22,002 nt of DNA from the IMG/VR virus record IMGVR_UViG_3300047481_001191, positions 1 to 22,002 of that record; one strand, given 5' to 3'. The position numbers were made by a program, and so were the translations under genes. Origin of the DNA: a virus. Below the pieces are notes generated by a model. It made no database searches. It was not told the origin of the DNA and was given only the letters and a program-made list of their open reading frames with translations. Of this stretch, positions 7,727 to 14,661 are shown piece by piece; position 1 is the stretch's first letter, and each line of letters opens with the position of its first letter.

Positions 7727-8522
7727 TCTTTTTGGTTCCAATCCACTTTATTGTGAAGGTGCGGTAGAGAACGCAAGACTTGCAAAGGAAATCTATCCAG
7801 ATTGGACAGCAAGATTTTATGTTGATCTGGATACTCCTGAAGAGTATACTTGGAGACTTAAAGATTATGATGCTGAAGTTTATCTTCGTCAAAGATACAG
7901 TGCCTATGATGCATTGAATTGGAGATTTCTTCCTTTTCTGGATGATACTATTGATGCGTGGATTAGTCGAGATTGTGATAGTCGATTATCTTGGAGAGAG
8001 CGTAGAGCTGTAGATGAATGGTTGACAACGGATAAGACCTGCCATCTTATGAGAGACTGTCATAATCATGGTTACTCAATCATGGCAGGAATGTTTGGTA
8101 TTAATAATACTCTTTATCACCAAAGATATGGTAAATTAAATCTTGATGTTCAAGCACAGAACAATAGAGATGATGATCAAACTGTTTTGCAAAACCATGT
8201 TTGGCCTATGATTATTCATGACCATGTATGCCATGATCATTGGTCTCACAATCAACCATCTGGGCAACCAACGACACAACCAGGAGACCATGTTCCTCAT
8301 GATCAAGCATATGGTGTCGGATTGATTCCATATATTACTGGAGATGTCAAACGACAACTTGCTTTAATTTATCCTGCAGGTCAGGACAATAGGCCTTTTC
8401 CTGAACACGAACCAATGGAGTATGGTATTTTTGTTGGACAGATTATTGAAGCAGATGGTAAACCAAGAATGAATATGGATGTTCGTTGGGAGTATGAGTT
8501 GAGGGGAATTGCTTATGAGTAA
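7707..8522 (+). CDS. Putative glycosyltransferase with RDCDSR motif and His-rich insert
   Basis: The 271-residue protein begins ITFSLFGSNPLYCEGAVENARLAKEIYPDW and has a nucleotide-sugar/metal-type DCD (89-91) in SRDCDSRLSWRERRAVDEW. This arrangement is familiar from uncharacterised phage and polysaccharide-cluster glycosyltransferase-like proteins. An unusual histidine-, glutamine- and proline-rich segment (about 171-200, with HDHVCHDHW) lies between the core and the C-terminal block PEHEPMEYG. The start at 7707 is chosen because the family begins at this strand; it lies inside the end of the methyltransferase gene. It overlaps the next gene by 8 bases. The enzymatic reaction is unknown. Confidence 0.6.
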   Translation: MRLITFSLFGSNPLYCEGAVENARLAKEIYPDWTARFYVDLDTPEEYTWRLKDYDAEVYLRQRYSAYDALNWRFLPFLDDTIDAWISRDCDSRLSWRERRAVDEWLTTDKTCHLMRDCHNHGYSIMAGMFGINNTLYHQRYGKLNLDVQAQNNRDDDQTVLQNHVWPMIIHDHVCHDHWSHNQPSGQPTTQPGDHVPHDQAYGVGLIPYITGDVKRQLALIYPAGQDNRPFPEHEPMEYGIFVGQIIEADGKPRMNMDVRWEYELRGIAYE

Positions 8523-9927
8523 TTTTCATATTATTGGATCTGGTGGATGTGGTTTTCTTCGTGCTAATTATCTGCTAAGAAATCATATTCCAATCAAATA
8601 TAAAGGTGGTGGTCCGAAGTATCAAAATAGTTTTGAAACTTGGAGTGATGAGAATGGATTGATTTGGGATTCTGAAAGTCTTTCAAAAGAAGAAAGAACT
8701 CGTAGAGTATCTTTTCACTTTGATTATGATCAAGATGGTTGGGTTATTCCAAACATCACACATTCATATTTGAAATATGTTCCAGAGTTTCTGGAGTTTT
8801 ATCCCGACATGAAGTTCTTCTGTTTACGTGGTAGAAGAGAACACTCTATCAAGTCCTTGGCTACATCGTGGGCGTATAGAAATCCTTGTTATGTAAAGGA
8901 TAGGACAATCGGATTTGGTCATAACCGATATGCTGTGAGTCAGTTCCCAGATTATAGTGATTCTAGAGATGAGTTTCATGCCACAGAAAGATACTGGGAT
9001 GAATATTATCGGATTGCAAATGAGTTGCAAGAGCAGTATCCAAAAAACTTTTTGATTGTTGATGCTCCAGAGTTTTTTGGTAATACTGAATATCAATTGT
9101 GTTGTTTAGGATGGATTGGGATTGACGTAAGTATTGATAGTACATCAAAAGCAGTTTCAATGCCTGTCAACTTTAACGATTGGACAATCAGTACAACATT
9201 GCACGGTGGATTGGGAAATAATCTGTTTCAGATGGCAGAAGTCATTTCATTCTGCAAAAAGTTTAATCTACCAGAACCAAAGTTTGGTACATGGGATCTA
9301 TGGAATGGTGGTAACTTATATCCTTCATCATATAATTCAGATAGACTTCTTGGCGGCCATGATGGAAGTCATGGTGATATGAGAAAGTATTTTCCAAATC
9401 TAAACTGGCAGGGAAATCTTTCTGCAACTTTTGATACAAAATTTGTTATCAATGATATGTTTAGATTTGGTTCTGTAGAAAATCTAGATGATGTTCGAAA
9501 TGTTCTTAGTATCAATAAAGATTCTGTATCGGAAACAGTCTCATTGCATCTGAGATTTTGTACTCGTCCTGCCGATGATCATGTCAATGGATATGTTGAT
9601 GATCAATTCTATGTAAAAGTATTTGAAAAAATTCCTTCAAGAAGTAAAGTTTATATTTTTGCTGATGATAATAACAAAGCAAGACATAAACTTGCATGGT
9701 TCAGAGAAAAATTTGATATGCATTTCGAAATATTTGATGGAGATGCTTTTCAATCGTTGCGAAAGATGGTAGAATGTGAGTACCATATTTTGCATGTATC
9801 AACGTTTAGTTTTTGGTCCGCCTTCTTAGATCCAAATCAACCAAACTCAAAAGTATTTTATCCAGAATCTTTTATTGGTACGCATAGCCCAAACATGATA
9901 CCCTATAAAGAGTGGCAAATGTTATGA
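8515..9927 (+). CDS. Two-domain protein: sulfotransferase-like domain fused to GT11-like domain
   Basis: The 470-residue protein appears to be a fusion. Residues 1 to about 210 begin with a strand and P-loop-like GSGGCGFLR (8-16). They later contain FFCLRGRREHSIKSLATSW (101-119), resembling the 5'- and 3'-phosphate-binding elements of PAPS sulfotransferases. Residues from about 225 resemble GT11: LHGGLGNNLFQMA (229-241), HLRF (345-348) where GT11 has HxRRGD, and STFSFWSAF near the C-terminus. The degenerate HLRFCT suggests a divergent or altered donor site. The start is ATG 8515, overlapping the upstream stop by 8 bases. The sulfotransferase call is less certain than the GT11-like call. Confidence 0.65.
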   Translation: MSNFHIIGSGGCGFLRANYLLRNHIPIKYKGGGPKYQNSFETWSDENGLIWDSESLSKEERTRRVSFHFDYDQDGWVIPNITHSYLKYVPEFLEFYPDMKFFCLRGRREHSIKSLATSWAYRNPCYVKDRTIGFGHNRYAVSQFPDYSDSRDEFHATERYWDEYYRIANELQEQYPKNFLIVDAPEFFGNTEYQLCCLGWIGIDVSIDSTSKAVSMPVNFNDWTISTTLHGGLGNNLFQMAEVISFCKKFNLPEPKFGTWDLWNGGNLYPSSYNSDRLLGGHDGSHGDMRKYFPNLNWQGNLSATFDTKFVINDMFRFGSVENLDDVRNVLSINKDSVSETVSLHLRFCTRPADDHVNGYVDDQFYVKVFEKIPSRSKVYIFADDNNKARHKLAWFREKFDMHFEIFDGDAFQSLRKMVECEYHILHVSTFSFWSAFLDPNQPNSKVFYPESFIGTHSPNMIPYKEWQML

Positions 9928-10706
9928 ACTGTATAATCTATCTTGTCAGATCTTCTGATGAAGATGTTGAAATGTTCAATAAGTCTCTTGCACTTCTTGA
10001 AGAGAATGTACTTAAGTTTACTTCTGCAGATGTAATTGTTTTTGTAGAAGATTCATTTTTTCCGTATGTAGAAAAGGTTCAAACGAATTTAAACCTTAAG
10101 TACAATCTAGTTCAATTTGATGTGCCAGAATATCCAAATGAAATTGCACGTCACATACCAGAATTTTTCCCACACCCAACTCATGGAAATGGCCCTGTTG
10201 CTTGGGGACATCCAGGATTTTCTATGGGGTATCGCCACATGTGTAGATTTTTCTCCGGAGAAATGTACAACCAAAGTATTATAAGAAATTATAATTATTA
10301 TCTTAGATTGGATACAGATTCTTTTATACATACTCCATTGAATTATGATATTTTTGATTGGGCTGAAAGTAATCATTGTTATTACGGTTTTATCGCTCCT
10401 GCTGTTCAAACCGACAATCCCAAAGTAATCGAAGGACTGTGGGAATTTACGAATGACTTATACCCAAATAATATACCTGAGGGTATGATGTTCTACACTA
10501 ATTTTGAATTGGGGAATGTGAACTGGTTCTTGACAAGTCCCTACATGGAATTTTATAATAAGATCGATGAGCATGGTGGAATCTACACCAAAAGATGGGG
10601 TGATGCTCCTATTAAATTCTTAGGAGTCAACCTTTTCATGCCACAAGAAAACATTCAACCAGTCACAGGTTTTACTTATCAACATGGAGCCGTATATCAA
10701 GTCTAA
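9924..10706 (+). CDS. GT15 (KRE2/MNT1-like) alpha-1,2-mannosyltransferase family protein
   Basis: The 260-residue protein matches the catalytic core of fungal KRE2/MNT1 mannosyltransferases, which transfer mannose from GDP-mannose. Seen: GYRHMCRFFSG (102-112), NYYLRLDTDSF (124-134) at the donor/metal position, NFELGN (193-198) with the conserved glutamate (195), and the strongly diagnostic GGIYTKRWGDAPI (218-230). Eukaryotic members have an N-terminal membrane anchor and stem; here the protein starts at the catalytic domain. The start codon 9924 overlaps the upstream stop (ATGA). GDP-mannose is also the substrate expected for the first gene of the operon, so both may draw on the same pool. 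Confidence 0.82.
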   Translation: MNCIIYLVRSSDEDVEMFNKSLALLEENVLKFTSADVIVFVEDSFFPYVEKVQTNLNLKYNLVQFDVPEYPNEIARHIPEFFPHPTHGNGPVAWGHPGFSMGYRHMCRFFSGEMYNQSIIRNYNYYLRLDTDSFIHTPLNYDIFDWAESNHCYYGFIAPAVQTDNPKVIEGLWEFTNDLYPNNIPEGMMFYTNFELGNVNWFLTSPYMEFYNKIDEHGGIYTKRWGDAPIKFLGVNLFMPQENIQPVTGFTYQHGAVYQV

Positions 10707-11500
10707 TGGATAGAAATAAATCAACTTTTAAATTAAAAAATATTGGTCCAATCTATTGCATCAATCTTGATGGGCAACCAGATAGATGGCAATATATGGA
10801 GGATCAATTCAAGTACTGGGAGATTGAAAATTATACTCGAATCTCCGCATACGATGGTAGAGAAGATGATCTGAGTGATATTATTTCTGGTCGCTATCCA
10901 GAGATGATGACTTCTGGTGAAATTGGATGTACCACATCACATCTAAAAGCAATTAAACATTGGCTTGAAACGTCTGATAGCCCCTATGCTATCATGATGG
11001 AAGATGATTGCAATTTGGATCTTGTGCGGTTCTGGAATTTTACCTGGAGTGATTTCTATGGACGTATTCCTTATGATTGGGATGTTGTGCAGATTGCAAT
11101 TATTTGTACTGGAGATCTTCATGTCAAATTGCACAAGCGTTTTGTGAATGATTTTTCTACCGCTTGTTATATGATTACTCGCCATCATGCGGAAAAGTTA
11201 ATGAAGCATCATGTTCGGGGAGAAAAGTATAAACTTGATAATGGATGCAAACCACGTCCTGTTGCAGATGATCTTATCTATAATTCGGGCAATACTTATA
11301 GTATTCCTCTTCTTCTTTATAAGATTGAACTTGGATCGTCGATTCATCCAGAACATATTGATGCATTCCATAAGGGTAATCATGACGGACTTCTTAATTT
11401 CTGGAGTCAGCGTGGAGCTGAATTAAAGATTGAGGAACTTATGGATTATGATCCTTATCTTGGAAGGGTTGTGGAAAATTCAGCACATCAAAGTGCTTGA
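10706..11500 (+). CDS. Family 25 (LPS-type) glycosyltransferase
   Basis: The 264-residue protein has the GT25 hallmarks: IYCINLDGQPDRW (16-28), the SGEIGCTTSHLKAIKHW segment (70-86) and MMEDDC (97-102) with the EDD motif. GT25 includes LPS beta-galactosyltransferases and collagen-type transferases. It is the last gene of the carbohydrate run, starting on the preceding stop codon (TAATG). About 100 bases without a gene follow, with a late promoter box. No terminator with a clear T-tract is visible after it. Confidence 0.82.
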   Translation: MDRNKSTFKLKNIGPIYCINLDGQPDRWQYMEDQFKYWEIENYTRISAYDGREDDLSDIISGRYPEMMTSGEIGCTTSHLKAIKHWLETSDSPYAIMMEDDCNLDLVRFWNFTWSDFYGRIPYDWDVVQIAIICTGDLHVKLHKRFVNDFSTACYMITRHHAEKLMKHHVRGEKYKLDNGCKPRPVADDLIYNSGNTYSIPLLLYKIELGSSIHPEHIDAFHKGNHDGLLNFWSQRGAELKIEELMDYDPYLGRVVENSAHQSA

Positions 11501-11522
11501 CATCCAAAGAGTTATCGATTAC

Positions 11523-11530
11523 AATAAATA
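11523..11530 (+). promoter_or_regulatory. Candidate T4-type late promoter box upstream of the SLH/beta-barrel gene
   Basis: AATAAATA matches the T4 late consensus TATAAATA except for its first base. It lies 68 bases before the porin-like start codon at 11599, leaving an A/T-rich leader. In cyanophages related boxes precede late genes. Support is from motif and position only. Confidence 0.4.
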
Positions 11531-11598
11531 AGTACTTAAGGATTCTGTTGTAATTCTTAACACAAAATGTCGTTTAGATCTAAAACCAATTATCTATT

Positions 11599-12477
11599 AT
11601 GATTCGTTCTTTTATTGCCGCCGCCACTGTTGCTACTACTGCAGTTGCTCCTGCCATGGCACAAGTCACCAGTGTTTCACAACTGCGTGATGTTCAACCT
11701 ACCCAGTGGTCTTATCAAGCAATCACTAATCTGGTAGAGCGTTACGGTTGTGTTGCTGGTTACCCTAATGGCACCTTCCGTCCTGGCCAACCTGCGACTC
11801 GTGCAGAACTTGCTGCTCTGACTAATGCTTGTCTTGATCGCATTAGTGAGTATCAAAGTGCTGCTGATGCTGCTCTTGCTGCTGCTCTTCGTGCAGAGTT
11901 TTCCAAAGAGATTGCTGCTACCAATACTCGTGTAAGTGCTCTTGAACTTGCCGCTGCCCAAAAGGCACAGGGCGTTGGTAACTATCTGGGAGCTGGTGTG
12001 CTTCTCAATCAGCAAGGTGTTGCTGGTAATGGTTATGGTGCTCAACGCACTGTTGCTGGTGCTACGGTTCAGGCACGTTATGCTGTGAAGAACTTCAAAA
12101 ACCAAAATGCTGTTTCGGTTCGTCCTTATGCCAACTTTGTAGGCACTCCTGCTGGTCAGGTAGGTGCAGGCGGCGGCGCCCTTGTTTCCTATGATTGGAG
12201 CGTTTCCCGTGCTAAGTCTGGCGTGAGCCGTGCCAATGTGTATGCTGGTGCTGGTTATCAGATTCCTTTCGTGAATGATACTGCTGCTAACTATCAGTCC
12301 GCTGTTGGTAATCGTGGTCAATTCGTGCTTGCTCTTGGTGTTGAAGGTCGTCTGACCAACTCACTGGTTGGTTTTGCTGACCTGAAGTTCCCTACCACCA
12401 ATGCCGCTAATAGCTATGGTGCTACCAACGGAACTTACTCGCCTGTGTTTACCACTGGTCTTGGATTCAAGTTCTGA
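11599..12477 (+). CDS. SLH-domain outer-membrane beta-barrel (porin-like) protein
   Basis: The 292-residue protein has a signal peptide (1 to about 21, ending AMA|QV). An S-layer homology domain follows (about 27-78, with WSYQAITNLVERYGCVAGYPNGTFRP-type sequence and ATRAELAAL), then an alanine-rich coiled-coil segment (about 82-122). The last 165 residues are alternating polar/hydrophobic strands ending in GLGFKF, with the C-terminal phenylalanine typical of outer-membrane barrels. Cyanobacterial porins share the SLH-coil-barrel plan but are usually about 500 residues; this barrel is short, perhaps eight strands. It is flanked by a late-type box and a terminator, and its sequence is richer in Ala/Gly and G+C than the glycosyltransferases. 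It could alter the host envelope or derive from a host porin; a virion role is also possible. Confidence 0.8.
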   Translation: MIRSFIAAATVATTAVAPAMAQVTSVSQLRDVQPTQWSYQAITNLVERYGCVAGYPNGTFRPGQPATRAELAALTNACLDRISEYQSAADAALAAALRAEFSKEIAATNTRVSALELAAAQKAQGVGNYLGAGVLLNQQGVAGNGYGAQRTVAGATVQARYAVKNFKNQNAVSVRPYANFVGTPAGQVGAGGGALVSYDWSVSRAKSGVSRANVYAGAGYQIPFVNDTAANYQSAVGNRGQFVLALGVEGRLTNSLVGFADLKFPTTNAANSYGATNGTYSPVFTTGLGFKF

Positions 12478-12508
12478 TTTCCTGAAAAATTAAGTATCCA
12501 ATAATACG

Positions 12509-12529
12509 AGGGGAGCTTGACTCCCCTTT
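12509..12529 (+). terminator. Rho-independent terminator after the porin-like gene
   Basis: A 7-bp stem AGGGGAG (12509-12515) / CTCCCCT (12521-12527) with a five-base loop is followed by a short TT-rich tail. The loop overlaps the -35 of the hli promoter. Confidence 0.75.
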
Positions 12530-12545
12530 ATATTTGCTATATAAT
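12517..12545 (+). promoter_or_regulatory. Early sigma-70-type promoter of the hli-peroxiredoxin operon
   Basis: A -35 TTGACT (12517-12522) lies in the terminator loop and a perfect -10 TATAAT (12540-12545) follows with a 17-base spacer. Initiation near 12552 would leave a leader of about 20 bases before the hli start at 12572. Confidence 0.82.
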
Positions 12546-12571
12546 TGTGCAACAGTTCTTTACAAAACACG

Positions 12572-12766
12572 ATGACTGTAACTACTAATGAGCGTGGTCA
12601 ACAAAATATGTGGGCAAAAGAGCCCACAATGTATTATGAAAACTATGGCATGTTGACGCCAAATCAAGTTAAGGAACGTACCAATGGTCGATGGGCCATG
12701 ATGGGATTCGTTGCTGGTCTTGTATCTTATGTTGCAACTGGAAACTTTTTCTTTGGAGTATTCTGA
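12572..12766 (+). CDS. hli: High-light-inducible protein (64 residues)
   Basis: This is a single-helix chlorophyll-binding protein of the thylakoid membrane, associated with photoprotection and photosystem II repair. The family motif ExxNGRxAMxGF is complete as ERTNGRWAMMGF, followed by a transmembrane helix FVAGLVSYVATG and the FFFGVF end. A hydrophilic N-terminal region of about 33 residues (WAKEPTMYYENYGMLTPNQVK) resembles cyanobacterial HliA/ScpC types. The ATG at 12572 is used; the upstream in-frame TTG at 12545 lies within the -10 region. It is the first gene of the operon, with a second hli beginning one base after its stop codon. Confidence 0.92.
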   Translation: MTVTTNERGQQNMWAKEPTMYYENYGMLTPNQVKERTNGRWAMMGFVAGLVSYVATGNFFFGVF

Positions 12767-12767
12767 A

Positions 12768-12887
12768 ATGGACAAAATTTTTACCGAATTTGCTGAGCGT
12801 TGGAATGGACGCCTGGCTATGCTTGGATTTGTTGCCGCTGTTGGCGCATATCTTACCACTGGACAAGTAATTCCTGGTGTATTTTGA
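12768..12887 (+). CDS. hli: Short high-light-inducible protein (39 residues)
   Basis: A 39-residue hli protein: a short lead (MDKIFTEFA), the full chlorophyll-binding motif ERWNGRLAMLGF, a transmembrane helix FVAAVGAYLTTG and the end VIPGVF. This minimal form is typical of marine picocyanobacteria and their phages. It starts one base after the stop of the first hli and its own stop overlaps the next start (TGATG), so it is clearly part of the operon. HLIPs act as dimers, and the two unequal members could pair. Confidence 0.92.
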   Translation: MDKIFTEFAERWNGRLAMLGFVAAVGAYLTTGQVIPGVF

Positions 12888-13426
12888 TGGAAGTGACTAT
12901 GCGTAAAGAGAATTATCAAATTCCTCAAGTTGAATTTAAATTTCGTGAGAACGGTGAATTTGTAACTCGCACTTCTTATGATCTTTTCGATGGTAAGCGG
13001 GTGATTATTTTCAGTTTGCCCGGTGCTTTCACTCCTACTTGCTCTGCTTATCAACTGCCTGGATTTGAAGAGAAGTATGAAGAATTCAAAGCACTTGGTA
13101 TTGATGAAATCTATTGCATCTCTGTTAATGATGGGTTTGTGATGAATGCCTGGGCCCAGGACCAGAACATTGAGAAAGTCAAACTCATTCCAGACGGCAA
13201 TGCTTACTTCACACGTTCCATGGGATATCTTGTCAACAAGTCTAACCTTGGTTTCGGTGATCGGTCTTGGCGTTATGCTATGGTCGTGGATGATCGAATC
13301 ATCGAAAAGGTATTCGTGGAGGACGGTCTGCGTGACAATGCGGACACAGACCCATATGAAGTATCGACACCTGAAAATGTTTTAGAATATGTCAAATCAA
13401 CTGTAAAAGTTGGTGCTACTGCCTAA
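12887..13426 (+). CDS. Type II peroxiredoxin (atypical 2-Cys, Prx5/PrxII family)
   Basis: A 179-residue thiol peroxidase that reduces hydrogen peroxide and organic hydroperoxides. The peroxidatic cysteine is Cys52 in PGAFTPTCS (45-53). A second cysteine, Cys77 (IYCISVND), lies 25 residues on, as in plant-type PrxII, which forms an intramolecular disulfide and is commonly reduced by glutaredoxin/GSH. Later conserved features include NAWAQDQ and SWRYAMVVDD. The start overlaps the stop of the short hli; an in-frame ATG at 12899 is an alternative. Co-transcription with two hli genes suggests defence against light-driven oxidative stress during infection. A phage glutaredoxin lies about 5.5 kb downstream. 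Confidence 0.88.
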   Translation: MEVTMRKENYQIPQVEFKFRENGEFVTRTSYDLFDGKRVIIFSLPGAFTPTCSAYQLPGFEEKYEEFKALGIDEIYCISVNDGFVMNAWAQDQNIEKVKLIPDGNAYFTRSMGYLVNKSNLGFGDRSWRYAMVVDDRIIEKVFVEDGLRDNADTDPYEVSTPENVLEYVKSTVKVGATA

Positions 13427-13433
13427 AATATGA

Positions 13434-13458
13434 AGCGTCCGAAAGGGCGCTTTTTTTA
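13434..13458 (+). terminator. Rho-independent terminator after the peroxiredoxin gene
   Basis: A 7-bp stem AGCGTCC / GGGCGCT (one G-T pair) around a GAAA tetraloop is followed by seven T residues. The end of the T-tract merges into a late promoter box at 13457-13464. Confidence 0.88.
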
Positions 13459-13464
13459 TAAATA
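13457..13464 (+). promoter_or_regulatory. T4-type late promoter box for the peptidase-lysozyme genes
   Basis: A perfect TATAAATA lies directly at the end of the terminator T-tract and 22 bases before the peptidase start codon at 13487. Lysis genes are expected to be late, which fits. Confidence 0.72.
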
Positions 13465-13486
13465 TCTTTGCGTTTCGGCAAGGTCA

Positions 13487-14185
13487 ATGACATTCGATCT
13501 TCATAACTTCTTTAAGCATTTTGATGAAAAGAATCCAAAGCATGTTGCGGCAGTTGAGCAATTTGAAAAAGATCTTCTCGTAAAAGCATCAGATTTGCTT
13601 GATGATAATGCAAATTGGGTAAAGATTTTTAGAAGCAAAGTAGAAGCACCAAAAGTTCCAGGAATTTTAACTGTTCCGTTTTTTCCTCAAACAGACAATT
13701 ACAGAGATGCTCAAAGAACCTGTAATTCATCTGCATGTGCGATGTGTTTAGAATACTTTAAACCAGGAACTTTAGTAGGCCCTAAAGGAGATGATGCTTA
13801 CGTTCAAAAAGTCTTTGCAGTTGGTGACACAACTGATCATACAGTTCAGACCAAAGTTCTTGCGTCTTATGGTATTAAGTCACACTTTAGTTACAATCTT
13901 TCTTTTAATGACCTTGATAAGAATCTTGCTGCTGGAAAACCTGTTGTTATTGGTATCCTTCATCGCGGTTCTTTATCTGCTCCTACTGGCGGGCACATGG
14001 TTGTAGTCATCGGCAAGAAAGGTGAAGACTATGTGGTTAATGATCCGTATGGTAGCCTGAATGATGGTTATACTGGACCTGTAACAAATGGTAAGGGTGC
14101 TATCTATAAGCGTTCTGATCTTGTTCGTAGATGGTGTCCTAAAGGTAATGACGGGTGGGGGAGAATTTTTGACGCAAAAAAGTAA
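13487..14185 (+). CDS. C39-like cysteine peptidase domain protein
   Basis: The 232-residue protein has a helical N-terminus (about 1-52) and a papain-like C39_2-type domain. Candidate catalytic residues are Cys79 in RTCNSSACAM, His170 in GGHMVVVIG and Asp186 in NDPYG; QTDNYRDA before the cysteine supplies the usual oxyanion Gln68. The ATG at 13487 is used because the more upstream ATG lies in the terminator hairpin. The gene ends GCA AAA AAG TAA, a canonical -1 slippery heptamer (A AAA AAG, 14176-14182) at the stop, with an SD-like GGGGGAG 12 bases upstream. The -1 frame runs into the lysozyme. Alone it may cut peptide cross-links in peptidoglycan; a processing role is also possible. Confidence 0.75.
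   Translation: MTFDLHNFFKHFDEKNPKHVAAVEQFEKDLLVKASDLLDDNANWVKIFRSKVEAPKVPGILTVPFFPQTDNYRDAQRTCNSSACAMCLEYFKPGTLVGPKGDDAYVQKVFAVGDTTDHTVQTKVLASYGIKSHFSYNLSFNDLDKNLAAGKPVVIGILHRGSLSAPTGGHMVVVIGKKGEDYVVNDPYGSLNDGYTGPVTNGKGAIYKRSDLVRRWCPKGNDGWGRIFDAKK
14157..14185 (+). promoter_or_regulatory. Candidate -1 programmed frameshift signal
   Basis: Elements in order: SD-like GGGGGAG (14157-14163), a 12-base gap, the slippery heptamer A AAA AAG (14176-14182) in the peptidase frame, and the zero-frame stop TAA (14183-14185). After slippage the -1 frame continues GTA ACA TCG without a stop into the GH24 domain. The layout resembles E. coli dnaX, where an SD-like sequence upstream of A AAA AAG stimulates slipping. 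A possible downstream hairpin (14196-14211, TAAC/GTTA) is weak. An A-run length error would mimic this. Confidence 0.55.
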
Positions 14186-14202
14186 CATCGCCAATTAACA
14201 GT

Positions 14203-14661
14203 GTGCCGTTAGTTGGTATTAAATTGATCAAGGAGTTTGAAGGATGCCATTTATCAGCATACCCAGATCCTCTTACTGGTGGTCTACCTATTACCATAGG
14301 ATGGGGTAGCACTAGAGACTTCAACGGAAAACCATTTAAACTTGGTGACAAAATTTCTCAAATGGTTGCTGATGACCTTTTAATGAATCAAATTAAGAAA
14401 GAGTTTATTCCTGCTTTATCTAAGATACCTTATTGGAATGAAATGAATGAAAATCAACAGGGAGCACTTCTTAGTTTTGCCTATAATTTGGGGGCGGCCT
14501 TTTATGGTTCTTCCAATTTCAATACCATAACCAAGGTTCTTAAAAACAAAGAGTGGGTTAAAGTTCCTGATGCATTATATCTTTACCGTAATCCTGGTTC
14601 AAACGTAGAAGCGGGTCTTGCTCGTAGAAGAAAAGCAGAAGGAAAACTCTGGATGTCTTAA
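14203..14661 (+). CDS. GH24 phage lysozyme (endolysin domain)
   Basis: The 152-residue domain would hydrolyse the glycan strands of peptidoglycan. It has KEFEGCHLSAYPDP with the catalytic glutamate (13), aspartate (22) and TIGWG threonine (31), the triad of lambdoid/T4-type lysozymes. The central ENQQGALLSFAYNLG and the C-terminal LARRRKAEGKLW blocks are also conserved. The only start in this frame is GTG at 14203, with no Shine-Dalgarno. The frame is open back to 14173 with no ATG, so expression as the C-terminal part of a frameshift product with the upstream peptidase (232 + 159 residues) is attractive. Its stop overlaps that of the convergent minus-strand gene. Confidence 0.85.
   Translation: MPLVGIKLIKEFEGCHLSAYPDPLTGGLPITIGWGSTRDFNGKPFKLGDKISQMVADDLLMNQIKKEFIPALSKIPYWNEMNENQQGALLSFAYNLGAAFYGSSNFNTITKVLKNKEWVKVPDALYLYRNPGSNVEAGLARRRKAEGKLWMS

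Noticed and set aside
11677-12321. Long minus-strand open frame (214 codons) inside the porin-like gene
   Set aside because: It is an artefact of GCT/GGT-rich codons on the plus strand. The product is low-complexity Ser/Thr/Ile with no motif, and the plus-strand protein has a signal peptide and clear domains.
13430-13487. Upstream ATG at 13430 as the peptidase start
   Set aside because: It lies at the terminator hairpin and before the late box, so transcripts from the late promoter would not contain it; the ATG at 13487 fits better.
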